A program made the position numbers and the translations under genes. 64,000 nucleotides of DNA from Agapanthus africanus (Eukaryota > Streptophyta > Magnoliopsida > Asparagales > Amaryllidaceae): positions 748,161,632 to 748,225,631 of the forward strand of contig CM057340.1 of assembly GCA_030015575.1 (NCBI GenBank). Direction: 5' to 3'. Under the pieces are notes generated by a model, which was not told the origin of the DNA, made no database searches, and was given only the letters and a program-made list of their open reading frames with translations. Positions 1-11,000 of the stretch are shown one piece after another (the first letter of the stretch is position 1; each line of letters begins with the position of its first letter).

Positions 1-70
1 CTCATGTTGGTTTACGTAGCCTACCCCATATGCTTGGGATAAAAGGCTCAGTTGTTGTTGTTGTTGTTAC
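1..70 (+). mobile_element. 3' end of a TTG-tailed SINE (fragment)
   Basis: The first 70 bases carry a short body (TTTACGTAGCCTACCCCA, then CTTGGGATAAAAGGCTCA) followed by a run of GTT/TTG units at about 50-68. Several plant tRNA-derived SINE families end in such a TTG repeat rather than poly(A). The 5' part lies outside the window, so neither promoter boxes nor a target duplication can be checked. The family assignment is from memory of SINE tails. Confidence 0.5.
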
Positions 71-1030
71 TGCATTATTGCACTAACAGTAAATATCACA
101 GGGGAAAAATAAAATAATAAGTTCAGCTTATATAAACCCTCTAAATGTAATAGAAACGGCTAAAAACAATGATGAAAAATTACATGGAGGCTGGTATGAA
201 ATTGCTCTTAGAAACGGCAACAGCACTTCATTCCTCGAACCAATCGAAGGCGGAAATTCCCCAAAAGACTGCATCAAATGAAGAAAAATAGATGAAATTA
301 GGGTATAATTATTACCCAAAAAATGGGGAAAAAACGATATCTGAAGTACCTTTCTAGTGTGCAGCATTAGCGATCTTGATGCAAACCCTAGCCGCCAGAA
401 TCGACCCATCGCGGCGCACGATAGCGACCTGTCACCGCCGGCGCATGTTAGCAGAGAGTGGCTTTCGGCGGTGTGCAGCTGGGGTTTTCTTGCCTCACAC
501 GGTGAAGATTCTACAACAGGAGTTTATGAGCAACGGGTCTGTCTGGAATCGAGTGTATGTTAGGTTCGTGCCCGAAACCCAAAACGGATTCGTATTCCTG
601 TATTTGAGTTAAAACGAGCTGTATTTTCAAACAAACAAAAATGGATAGAAGTGAATATTACGGTTAAAACATAATAAGAAAATGAGAAACATGATTAAAG
701 GATATTTGGGAAACACAACGGACCGTGCATCTACTTGTGAATCTTTCTTTATAATGCAAATACCCCTTGGTGAGGTGGACACTCTCCTTTCACCAAAATT
801 CAAGGAAAAAAGAGAAAAATCCTCTTTTCCCAAGGCCTCCACATCATCGTCCTCTTCTTTTAGGGCCTCCATCTCATTAAGAGGAAAAAAATAGTGTCTT
901 GCAATGTAAACTTACACATAAACCCTCAATATTTACAAATTTACATTTATGCTAATTCTCATTTATAAGAAATGCACATTTACAAATAAACCCTCGTTAT
1001 TTACAAATATATATACACCCTCATTATTTA
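71..1030. other. AT-rich intergenic DNA, no gene recognised
   Basis: No ORF here has a recognisable domain, and the short overlapping frames around 350-610 and 680-890 look accidental. The segment at 900-1030 has imperfect short repeats of the theme TTTACAAATTTACA and ATTTACAAATATATA. Nothing else is supported. Confidence 0.6.
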
Positions 1031-1130
1031 CAAAAATATTACATTTGACACGTCCAATGCACGTGCACATGTTCTGGTATAAATTAAAGAGGTTAGTGAT
1101 GATGCTCAATATCGGCGACCTCCAAGATCA

Positions 1131-1156
1131 GGACACGCGGCAGGCGCCGCGTGTCC
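1131..1156. repeat. Perfect 11-bp inverted repeat with 4-nt loop
   Basis: GGACACGCGGC is followed by AGGC and then by its exact reverse complement. Stem and loop are GC rich, so it would be very stable in single strands. It lies about 415 bp upstream of the TATA box of the GC-rich block. Confidence 0.9.
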
Positions 1157-1547
1157 CAGAACTCAGCAGAAGGGCCCACAGGAGCCGACCAAGCCACCCT
1201 GTACCCGACCTGCAAACACGAGCTGGCCCACCTCACGACCCCCTGCAAATTGGCCTTCTCGGCCCCGTAGCCCGCGCCGGGTTGCCACAAGACCTGGACT
1301 CCTTGGCCTCCTCGCTCGTCCCGAGCTCCAAGCCGTGGCCGTCTTCCTCGGCCATCCGACCAAAGTCACCGCTCACAGGCGTAACCGCCGTCCCGCGAAT
1401 CTCGTCATGCGCAGATTCTACGCCAGCAACATCCCACATTCCACGCCATCAATCCCCGTTAATGGGCGATCCGCTTTCTATGCAGGCGTGACGTCGGGGG
1501 CGTAACTGCCGGCGAGATCTTCGTACCTGCTGCTGCGTGCCACCACC

Positions 1548-1556
1548 GCTATATAA
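1548..1556 (+). promoter_or_regulatory. TATA box of the GC-rich LTR-like block
   Basis: CTATATAAA sits in a GC-rich context, with a pyrimidine-rich stretch (CTTCCTCGCTTCACCTCTTCC) about 50 bases downstream. Transcription would run on the plus strand. Prediction only. Confidence 0.45.
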
Positions 1557-1774
1557 ATCCCATCACAGAGGGGTCAAGTAGGTACTCGGCACCAACTTCC
1601 TCGCTTCACCTCTTCCTCCAAAAATCCATTGATACCCACACGCAACTAAAGATAATCAGCCAAGTTCATCGCGAGATCAACGGAAGACAACATCCGACGG
1701 AGGCCTGAAAAGGACCTCCATCAGTTAGTGTGGCCATACACGCCACAGCCAGGGTTGACTGTGAATGTACACCC

Positions 1775-1862
1775 ATTTTACTGTTCTGGATCCCGCCGCC
1801 GCTTACAAGACGGGAACAGTAAAATAGGTTTACACTTCACATTCAAGCTTAGGTGTGAAGTG
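1775..1862. repeat. Two adjacent fold-back structures
   Basis: The first pairs ATTTTACTGTTC (1775-1786) with its exact reverse complement at 1814-1825. The second pairs CACTTCACA (1833-1841) with TGTGAAGTG (1854-1862). Their close packing suggests a small fold-back or MITE-like element, but I could not define terminal repeats and a target duplication for the whole unit. Confidence 0.6.
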
Positions 1863-1904
1863 CATAGCTAGATTTTTGCCTAAATTAAATAATTGTTGAT
1901 AACT

Positions 1905-2146
1905 AAGAGTGCAACTCAGTAACCCATAACTCATGGGCCAGATGGTTCTGGTATGGATGTGCGGGTTGTGAGGTCTTGTGTACGAGCTCATACACACACA
2001 AGGCATTTCCCCCTTTCCCTTTTCTTTCTTTAATTAAATGTGCACATCCAGGTTCGACCCTGGACGTGCATGGGTGGGTGTGTTATGGGACCCCTAGGCT
2101 AGCCAGGGATGCTCGACTGTCACAAAAAAAAGAGTGCAACTTAGTA
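1905..2146 (+). mobile_element. SINE-like retroposon with 17-bp target duplication
   Basis: The body (1922-2129) ends in a short poly(A) run. It is flanked by AAGAGTGCAACTCAGTA at 1905-1921 and the same sequence with one mismatch at 2130-2146. A long direct repeat plus an A tail is the signature of LINE-mobilised insertion. An A-box-like motif, TGGGCCAGATGG, lies at 1934-1945 and a good B box, GGTTCGACCCT, at 2051-2061. The B box lies in a T-arm-like hairpin (TCCAGG/CCTGGA). The A-to-B spacing of about 117 bases is far longer than in a tRNA, so the A-box assignment is tentative. Confidence 0.75.
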
Positions 2147-2370
2147 TAGGATGGGTTTGAGCGGAGAAATCTATTACATGGATTTTAGATCTTATTCTGT
2201 TGTGCTGGTGAAATTGATCGTTGTCGGTGAGATATTGTTGTCTTCAAACAATGGACTTGTGTGATGTGGGAGAGACGGAGGGACGGAGGTGAGGTCTGAT
2301 GAGGGTAAGGAGAGAAGAGAAAGGGATGGGTCGCAAAAGAAAGTATTTGAAGGCTTGGCCTTAACACAAG

Positions 2371-3486
2371 CTGAGAAGTGGTAGAGAGTCCATACTAAAG
2401 TAAGTAGGATCCAGCTCTTGGCCTACCGCTAAACAAAAAAAAAGTCGAACATAATAAATTCTTTTCTACTTACCAAAATAAAATGCCATTGTCTAATTAA
2501 AACAATCATCTTCTGCTTTTTTTTTACAACCGGACAAATTGACTTTTAATCAATAATGAATTTTGACATGGCTTAAATGTGGCTGGCGACTGCAGCGAGT
2601 TCGCTGCGGGCGCCTTTCACAGCCATCGGGGTGGGCCCTGCCCACTTAAGCTCCCAAGGGGCCCACCCCACCCCTTTCAATCTTTTTTAGGCAGTCGACC
2701 GCATCAAGTTTGCTGCAGTCCACGGCGGCTCCTGTAAGTCTCTTTTGATATTTACACATGTATTATACATAGAACTACTAGTCTAGGCTTTACAATTTTT
2801 CTTTGGTGCTAGGACTCTTTATTACAAGCTGGTTCCATAAATCATCACATCATGTGTTGGCTTCTCTGTACTATTTGTTCAAACAATAATCCAGTGCTTT
2901 AAAACTATCATAGCTATACAAAAACAGACTGAGAAGCGGTAGAGAGTCCATACTAAAGTAAGCAGGGATCCAGCTCTTCGTCTACCGCCAAACAAAAAAA
3001 AATCGAAAATAACAAATTCTTTTCTAGTTACCAAAGTAAAATGTCATTGTCTAATTAAAACAATCATCTTCTTCTTCCTTTTTTACAACCGGACAAATTG
3101 ACTTTTAATCAATAATGAATTTTGATCTGGCTTAAATGTGGCTGGCGACTGCAACGAGTTCGCTGCGGGCGCCTTTCACAGCCGCCGGGGTGGGCCCCGC
3201 CCATTTAAGCTCCCAAGAGGCCCACCCCATCCCTTTCGATCCTTTTTTAGGCAGTCGACCGCATCAAGTTTGCTGCAATCGACGGCGGCTCCTATGGTCT
3301 CTTTTGATATTTACACATGTATTATACATAGAACTACTAGTCTAGGCTTTGCAATTTTTCTTAGGTGCTAGGACTCTTTATTACAAGCTGGTTCCATAAA
3401 TCATCACATCATGTGTTGGCTTCTTTGTACTATTTGTTCAAATAATAATCTAGTGCTTTAAAACTATCCTAGCTATACAAATATAG
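2371..3486. repeat. 558-bp tandem duplication
   Basis: Copy 1 starts at CTGAGAAG (2371) and copy 2 at the same motif (2929); the two read in parallel to about 3486 with scattered substitutions and small indels. Each copy holds a GC-rich core with an inverted repeat. In copy 1 GGGGTGGGCCC (2628-2638) pairs perfectly with 2659-2669; copy 2 has a mismatch. A smaller inverted pair (GCAGCGA/TCGCTGC) lies just upstream of that in copy 1. No coding function is supported; the ORF at 3136 is accidental. Confidence 0.85.
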
Positions 3487-3801
3487 ACGTCTACTTACCT
3501 CCCCCGATAACAACCATATACTAGGGTACATCTCTCAAAACAAAAAACAGAAAAAGAAAGAAAACAACCGAAACAAAATATAGATATATCCTCATCTTCC
3601 ATCGTTATTCTTCTCCTCTCTGTCTTTGCTCTCCTCTTGCCTCCTCGAGAAAGATGGTCGAAACGAGCAACTCTAAAGAAGGATTTGATATTCTTAAAAC
3701 AAAACCATCTTTGGACACGGTTGGACACGGCTGCTATAATATTTTCATTCAAGAAGGACACTACTTTAGACTCAAATCCAACGATTAATATGAATACCAT
3801 T
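3487..3801. other. Flank of element A, nothing recognised
   Basis: This is AT-rich DNA leading to the GATAT target site of element A. No domain, repeat or RNA gene was recognised. Short overlapping ORFs on both strands look random. Confidence 0.6.
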
Positions 3802-3806
3802 GATAT

Positions 3807-6800
3807 TGTAACACCCGAGCCCAATGCTACTATTTTCAGTTACCGTTTGAGTGTGGTGTGGCACTCATTTCATTTATCTTGCTTGTTTGTTACTTACTGT
3901 AAAAATTTTAACCGGTAAATTCATTTCTGCATATAACAAATTTTGGCATCTAAAATAAAATTAAAAATATTCATCTTGGTCTACTCGACACCCCTAGCCT
4001 TGTGGTAGCGTCCGTGCATCGTGTTCTCGTCCCGTTCAGTGAAACGAGCGAGTTTGGACGGCTACGCGCACGAACGTGTGTCCGTTTTGGGGGTACGTTT
4101 TTTTATCATAAAACACTTCATTTTAAAATTTGGATCCCGCTTAAAATTCTGTTATTTCAATTTCAAATTTTTGGACCCGACCCGGACGCGATTTAGAAAT
4201 GTTTTACTTTACGCCAAAATCCCAAATTTTATTAATTTAAAACGTCGAATATTTCCTTAACCTTATATATAATTTACTGTTTCCATTAATCTTTTAAATC
4301 TTTTAAATATTTTTCCTAACACCTAAATCATTCATCAACCAATCCCCTCCTCTTTATTTCCCTCCGGGCCCCACATCTCTGTTCCTCTCTCTCTCCCGTC
4401 GCTATCTCTCTCTCTCGTCTCTCTCTCTATCTCTCCTTCTCTCTCTATCCCCGATCTCTCTCTCTCCCCTAAATCTCTCTCAATCACGATCTCTCTCTCT
4501 CTCTAACTTTTCTCTCTTCTCTCTATATTTGTTTTCCCCTCCTTCCTCTCGTTTTCAAAAAAAAAAAAGAACCAGAACGTAACCCATCACCAGCCCAGCC
4601 GCCTCGTTCCCCGTCGCCGCCGCAACCCCATCGCCGGCACCAGCACCGCCGGGCTAATCGTCTCCGCGCCCTCGTCGCAGCCAGGCCACCTCTTCCTCAT
4701 TTCCCGTGCGTCTGCACTCTCACCGCGACCACTTGCCCTCGCCGCTGCAGCCCACCGCCGACGACACCATCACCGGCTTCCTCGTCCTCGTCATTCCCTC
4801 ACCATCCTCGCCCTCTCTCTCATCGATTCCCGAGCGCCTGTGCACCCCGACCAGCATCACAGCCACCTGCACATCCCCTGCAAGCGTTCGACCGCCGGAT
4901 CTGTTGCCGACGACGACCTCGCCTCTGTAGCCCCGGCCTCGCTAGCACCCTCTGTAAGCATTGCTCCCTCCTCTGTTCATTTCTTCTTCTTCTCTGTAAG
5001 TATTTTTCTTGATTTGGAAAATTCTTATCGTTGTCGGGTAGGTCACTGCCGGAGCTCCGTCGACGTCGTCAACCTTCGCAACCTCTCTGCTGATCATCAT
5101 AAGCACCATGCTCAGATCCTCTTTCCCTCCTTCTTTATATTTCCTTGTGTTTCTTTTTCCCGTGTTACATACCTTGATGTTTGGTTCATTGTTCACTTTT
5201 TCGCCGGAATCCGACGATGCCGACGACGTGACCCGATATTCCAGCGAGTTACCCCGACCCGTGTGGTTTCATTGTTCGTTGTTTGGGTTCAATCCGTGAA
5301 CCGTGCGCCCGTCGCGAGTTTCCCCGCCGACATTTTACGTTCCGTTTTTCTCGGTTCGCGACCCGTCGAGACAAGTACCCCTTGCTACATGCTATACAAT
5401 ATTTACATATATATTATGACACTCTAGACCTGTAAATTTAACTTGGTACGATCATTTCTCATTTTCGTGTACAATATTGCATTATATCATTTTACCGTTA
5501 AACTTGTAACCTACAGTTGCAAATTGAACCTAATAACCATATTTACCTGTTGAATCACATTTTTAATTTTAACATAACTTATGGCGTTTGTCTTTATAGT
5601 TTTGTTCCATTCGGAAAACTCATGTGCATTTTAACCTGTAATAGCTGTACTGAACCGTTATACAAATCATTGCACCTCTAAGGGTTCTTAAACTTGTTAA
5701 CATGACTAAACGGCTATACTTGTCTTACCGCACTCTTGTAATCATCTCTGTGACAAATTTGATAACTGTATTGCTAATTGAATGAAACCGCCTATTACTT
5801 AATTTATTGCTTATCTTATGATTGTTGATACCCATGTTTGATTATATAACTGATTGTGAGCACACCCACGATATTGTTTACATCTCGACCTGACTTGCTA
5901 CACATATATATATTGATATACCTGATATGGTACCGCATACTGTTGACTTGACCTGATGTACCATGACCTGACCCGTTACCTGATCTTGTGTCTAATGCCA
6001 ACAAACCTGACATGTAGTACTCATGGACCGTTCCTGTTGTCTATCCAGACAAACCTGCTTTTACCTGATGCTGTGTTGGCATTAGTTCTTGATTACTGAA
6101 TACCTGACTTGACATACATAATTTGGGGGTATGGGGAAATCAAAGGTGAAACCTGACTTGTAACTCAACAGTTCGATACATGTTCTGATCAGTCTTACGG
6201 GCTGGGCCAGCCCCGGAGTGATGATGCTGACATCACTCGCCCATACCTGCTACCTGTTACTGCCTAGCGGCACGTCTCGGTTTCAGCCCGAGAGTCTTAG
6301 ACCGTGGTCCCGGACATGCACGGGATACTATTGAGTTACATCGACGATTCATCACTTGATTTCAAAGACTTTAGAATAGAAAACCTGATAGAACAGTTTA
6401 GTTTACCCACTGCACACTACCCTGCACTGCTTTGATTCATATTATTGTTACTTTCGTTTTATTCATGTTTATATTGTATTGCCTGCTACACTGTTCATAT
6501 TATATTACTTGATGACATGACGCGCTGACGTCTGGGTTTTGCATGGCCCAGATTCTGTACCGCTGTCGCAGTCCGAGCAGGAGTACTTCAGCCAGTAGGC
6601 TGAGCTGTGAGGTGTTAGTATCAGTTAGTTTTTATTTCCTGCATTTTATTCCTGATGTGAGCCCGCATTATGGGACATACATTTCAGTTATTTGTATTGG
6701 ATCATTTGCTTCCGCATTTATTTATTGTTGACTCCTGTTATCTTGGATTATGGACATGTTTAGATAGTTTTATTTTGTTCTTAATATCTCTACAGCCGTA

Positions 6801-6892
6801 ATGTGACTGTGGATGGATACTTCCTACCCACAGGTAGCATGGTTGGCTATGTCACGTGTCCATTTTAGCGTACTCTGGGAAGCGGGGCGTGA
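3807..6892 (+). repeat. Element A 5' LTR
   Basis: It starts TGTAACACCCG and runs to GAAGCGGGGCGTGA. The final CA present in the 3' LTR is missing here, and the sequence turns into unrelated DNA at about 6893. Landmarks in order are: a TATA-like run at 4263-4274, a CT-rich tract at about 4375-4530, a C-rich leader (4590-4960), a donor-like hairpin at 5371-5385, and a hairpin-rich U5 at 6195-6310. One U5 hairpin is an 8-bp stem GAGTGATG (6216-6223) paired with 6231-6238. Confidence 0.9.
4263..4274 (+). promoter_or_regulatory. TATA-like promoter element of LTR A
   Basis: CTTATATATAAT lies about 100 bp upstream of the CT-rich tract, with the same sequence in the 3' LTR at about 12194-12205. Families A and B both place a TATA box just upstream of a CT-rich tract. 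The start site is not determined. Confidence 0.45.
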
Positions 6893-7244
6893 GCCATAGG
6901 TTAGTCGGGTTGATTCTTTTGTAGTTGGGTATTAGACCCAATACACAAATCAGAATACCCATGTTTAGGAAACATGTCCTGCCACCTTGCCGTTTACCAT
7001 TCTTGAATCACATTCTTCCTGATTATATCTTTTACGATGTGCAAACTTCCTTTGCATATCGACTCGAAAAACCTGATTCCTTGTTATCTCTAGGACTTAG
7101 GCGACTTGGGTGGAGTTAAGTAATTGTGGCTATGATACTGCGGCATAGTTACAATGCGGTACTCTATTTAAGTATCTTGGAGTTCTAGCCTTGATCTATA
7201 TATTGAATCTATCATCATGCTAATGTTGGGTGTTTTGATTTCAG
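5371..7244 (+). other. Predicted leader intron of element A
   Basis: The 3' end is a strong acceptor: a CTAAT branch-like site, then TGTTTTGATTTCAG ending at 7244, four bases before the gag ATG. The matching donor in the 3' LTR is GAG|GCAAGT (13276), a GC-AG type 5' splice site. In the 5' LTR one G-to-A change makes it GAG|ACAAGT, so this copy may not splice. The donor bases form a hairpin (GCAAG TACCC CTTGC). Splicing would remove the LTR end and the primer-site region. This is inferred from sequence only. Confidence 0.5.
6893..7243 (+). other. Leader between 5' LTR and gag, primer site lost
   Basis: The expected TGGTATCAGAGC primer site is absent after the LTR. Instead ATTCTTTTGTAGTTGGGTAT (6913-6932) nearly repeats the sequence directly left of the 3' LTR (11717-11737), differing by one T. 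Further on, 7144-7173 matches the leader of element B (39486-39515), around ATAGTTACAAT and GTACTCT. Confidence 0.7.
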
Positions 7245-7248
7245 GAAT

Positions 7249-8051
7249 ATGGCAGATAAGAATTTGAAGACGTACCAGAGGCGTGTGGACGAAGCCGCCA
7301 TGCTTGGAATGATAACGGGAATGCTGGAGAATCAAAAGAGACAGACCGAGCTGATCCAGCAGCAAGCAGAATCATTCCAGGAAGGTTTGCGGACCGTTCA
7401 GCAGTCCGTAGATAAGGTTGAAGCTAAACCAGTTGATCGAGTTGGAAGCGTGGCAGATTTCAGGCGTTTGGGTCCGTCTACATTTACTGGTTTGGAGGAG
7501 CCATTGCCAGCAGAGCATTGGCTAGTTGCACGGAGAATTTGCTTATTGCTGCACAGATTCTAGATGACAAAAGAGTTGATGTGGTATGCATTCAGTTAGT
7601 GGACTACGCCCGAGAATGGTGGCTTGTGGAGGAGACCCGCTTGCCCAAGCCGATCAAGTGGGCGGATTTTTCTAAGAGTTTCCTGGAGAAGTTCTTCCCG
7701 CGGACTGCACGGGAGGAAATGGAAGAGAAGTTTATTGGGCTAAGGCAGAATGGAGCACCCGTAGATGTGCATGCAGCAGAATGGACGAGACTCCGCAGAT
7801 TCGCTGGACCTTTAGTTGCCAACGATGCAGATAGGGCACGGAGGTTCATACACAGCTTGAATGTAGACATCCAGAGGCAGATTGTCTCCTTGGGTTTGAC
7901 CACTTTCTCACAGGTTCTTACGGCAGCTCGGGAACAGCAGAGTTTATCTGGGATGAAAGGGAGTTTGCAGCAGACAGCAGTTGCGGTAAGGAAGCCCGTA
8001 TTTGTACCTAACCGAGCTCATGGTCGCAAGGGTATTCCAGTGGACCGTTGA
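7249..8051 (+). pseudogene. gag: Gag capsid region, frameshifted (element A)
   Basis: The chosen start is the ATG at 7249, four bases after the predicted 3' splice site. The N-terminal part (7249 to about 7525) includes a glutamine-rich helix and reaches FTGLEEPLPAEHW, typical of the start of plant Ty3 Gag. A frameshift near 7520 moves the rest into another frame, which carries the capsid-like AREWWL block and a following LEKFFPR segment. A TGA at 8049-8051 ends it, just before the zinc-knuckle region. Gag forms the cytoplasmic particle that packages element RNA. This copy cannot make it intact. Confidence 0.85.
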
Positions 8052-8063
8052 AGTGTAGCACCC

Positions 8064-11000
8064 ATGAAGAAGCCTGTGATCGTTGATCGAAGAAGGAGCG
8101 TGATTTGTGACTACTGCCGTTTACCTGGGCACATGCAGAAGGAGTGTCGAAGGAGGCTGGGACTTTGTTTGGTTTGTGGAGCGGCTGATCACACCGTTGG
8201 TGCTTGTCCGTCGAAGTTTCGTACAAAGGATGATATTCAGAAGCCTCCGCAGAGACCGTTCCAAGGGCAGAAGCAACTGACTCAAGGACCTAATCAGGCT
8301 CGAGCTTTTACCTTGACAGCAGAAGAAGCTAAGGCGTCAGGAGAAGTTGTTTCAGGTACTTTACTCGTTCATGGTTTTCCCGCATTGGCATTATTTGATT
8401 CTGGTACATCCCACTGTTTTATGTCATCCAAGTTTATAACTACACACTCGATTGCCTGCACGACCCTGTCTAGTTTCTGGGATATACACACTGGGAATGG
8501 GAAAATCATAGCTAGTAGGGAATGTAAAGATTGTACAGTTGTTGTGTGCGGACGGGAGCTTTTTGCAGATATCCTGGTGATTGATACGGGCAGCTATGAA
8601 GTCGTCTTGGGAATGGATTTTCTTGGCACTTTCCACGCTCACATTGACTGTAGGGCAAAGAAAGTAATTTTCCAGATTCCCGGACATCCCGAGTTTACCT
8701 TCACTGGAGGAAGCAGTTCTGTCGGGCCAGTCGAGTTTAGGGCTAGGCCGACAAACACTATTCTTGCAGCAATGGAAGTTGATAATGGTGAAGAGCCGGC
8801 GGTTGTTCGCGATTTTATGGACGTATTTGAAGATATATCGGGTTTACCGCCGAAGCGAGACGTGGAGTGCGCAATTGATCTTATTCCTGGTGCAGCGCCA
8901 GTATCCAAAGCATATTATCCAATGGCACCAGTAGAGTTAGAAGAAGTTAAGAAACATGTTGCTGAATTGCTTGAAAAGGGTTGGATTCGAAGCAGTAACT
9001 CGCCTTGGGGAGCTCCAGTTCTTCTAGTAAAGAAGAAGGATGGCACAAGAAGGATGTGCATCGACTATCGAGAATTAAACCGGGTGACTATTAAGAACAA
9101 GTACCCTATCCCTCGCATTGGAGAACTCTTTGAGCAGTTTAGTGGCGCGAGGGTATTCTCGAAGCTGGATTTGCGATCCGGATATCATCAGGTTCGAGTG
9201 AAAGCAGAAGATATTTGCAAGACGGCATTCCGAACTCGGTATGGACATTACAAGTACTTAGTGATGCCCTTCGGAGTAACGAATGCGCTGGCAATATTCA
9301 TGGACTTGATGAACCGAATCTTCTCACCTTTCTTGGATCAGTTTATTGTGGTATTTATTGACGATATTCTGATTTACTCGAAGAGTTTTGAAGAGCATGC
9401 TGAGCATTTGAAGATCGCACTGCAGACGTTGAGACAGGAGAAGCTTTATGCGAAGATGAGTAAGTGCGAGTTTTGGCTGGAAGAAGTAAAGTTTTTGGGG
9501 CATGTTGTGTCTGGCGATGGAATTGCCGTCGATCCAGAAAAGATTGCAGCAGTTCGAGATTGGCCGATTCCAAAGAATGTTGCTGAGATAAGAAGTTTCC
9601 TTGGATTGGCCGGATATTATAGGAGATTTGTGGAGAACTTTGCTCGTCTGGCGGAGCCGTTGACCAAGCTTACGCGCAAGGAGGTACCTTTTGTATGGAC
9701 GGATAAATGTGCGTTAGGTTTTGAGACGTTGAAGCAGAAGTTGATAACCGCCCCTATTCTGACCGTGCCAGACAATTCCGGAGGATTGGTGATTCACAGT
9801 GACGCATCTGGGAAAGGATTGGGATGTGTCTTGATGCAGCATGGGAAGGTTGTAGCGTACGCATCGAGACAGTTGAAGACCCATGAGAAGAATTATCCAA
9901 CTCATGACTTGGAACTTGCGGCTGTGATTTTCGCTTTGAAGATTTGGAGACACTACCTTTTGGGCGAAAGAGTCGAAGTCTTTACTGATCATAAGAGCTT
10001 GAAGTATGTGTTCACACAGAAGGAACTTAACATGAGGCAACGTAGATGGTTGGAGCTGATGGCTGACTACGATCTTGATCTTAAGTACTATCCGGGGAAG
10101 CTTAATGTCGTGCCGGATGCGCTTAGTCGGTTCCCAGCAATTCAGGTGTTGACTACGCAGAAGGAGATCATTGCAGACTTTCGAAGATTTGACTTGGAGG
10201 TTGTGCTACCACATTTTACGGGACAGTTGTTGCAGCTGCAAGTACAGTCATCGTTGATCGAGGATATTAAAGCAGCACAATCGCAGGACCCTAGACTGCA
10301 AAAGTTTCGAGAGCAGGTTGAAGCCGGACTACGAACAGATTTACTGATCCACGAAGATGGTTTGTTGAGGTACGGTAGCCGTTTGTGTGTACCCAAGGGA
10401 GATATTCGTGAAGAGCTTATGAAGGAGGCACATAGTTCAGCTTATTCTGTACATCCAGGAGGCACAAAGATGTACCGAGATATTCGACAGCATTTCTGGT
10501 GGGAAGGCATGAAACGGGAGATTGCTCGCTTTGTGGCAAAGTGCTTGGTGTGTCAGCAAGTTAAGGTTGAACATCAAAGGGTTGCTGGTTTATTGCAACC
10601 ACTTCCGATTCCTCAGTGAAAGTGGGAACATATAACCATGGATTTCGTGACGGCTTTACTGCGGAGTCCAAAAGGCAACAATGCTGTATGGGTGATTGTT
10701 GATCGGTTGACCAAGGCAGCTCACTTTATTCCTTTTCGGGTTGGTCAATCAACAGAGACTTTGGCAGAGCGGTACATGCAGGAGATTGTAAGATTGCATG
10801 GAGTATCGGTGAGCATCGTGTCCGATCGGGACACTCGGTTCTTATCACACTTTTGGCGGAGTTTACAAGAAAGTTTGGGGACTCGATTGAAGTTTAGCAC
10901 AACTTATCATCCTCAAATTGATGGTCAGTCGGAGAGAACGATCCAAACTCTTGAGGATATGTTGAGAGCATGCATGTTGGACTTCAAGGGTTCGTGGGAG

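Larger units (their letters stand above)
1031..1735 (+). repeat. GC-rich LTR fragment, probably Tat-like Ty3
   Basis: A sharp GC-rich block stands in AT-rich surroundings. It contains a good TATA box (CTATATAAATCCC, about 1548-1560). The following leader-like stretch ends near CGGAGGCCTGAAAAGGACC, a layout that resembles the promoter and leader of Tat-type plant LTRs. Neither LTR terminus, PBS nor PPT could be placed. A host promoter is an alternative, but no coding exon follows. ORFs across it in several frames are explained by GC richness. Confidence 0.4.

Noticed and set aside
4840..5427. 195-codon ORF in LTR A, also in the 3' LTR at 12739
   Set aside because: It lies across the C-rich leader and the predicted donor. 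It has no domain, and the two LTR copies are too similar for conservation to mean anything.
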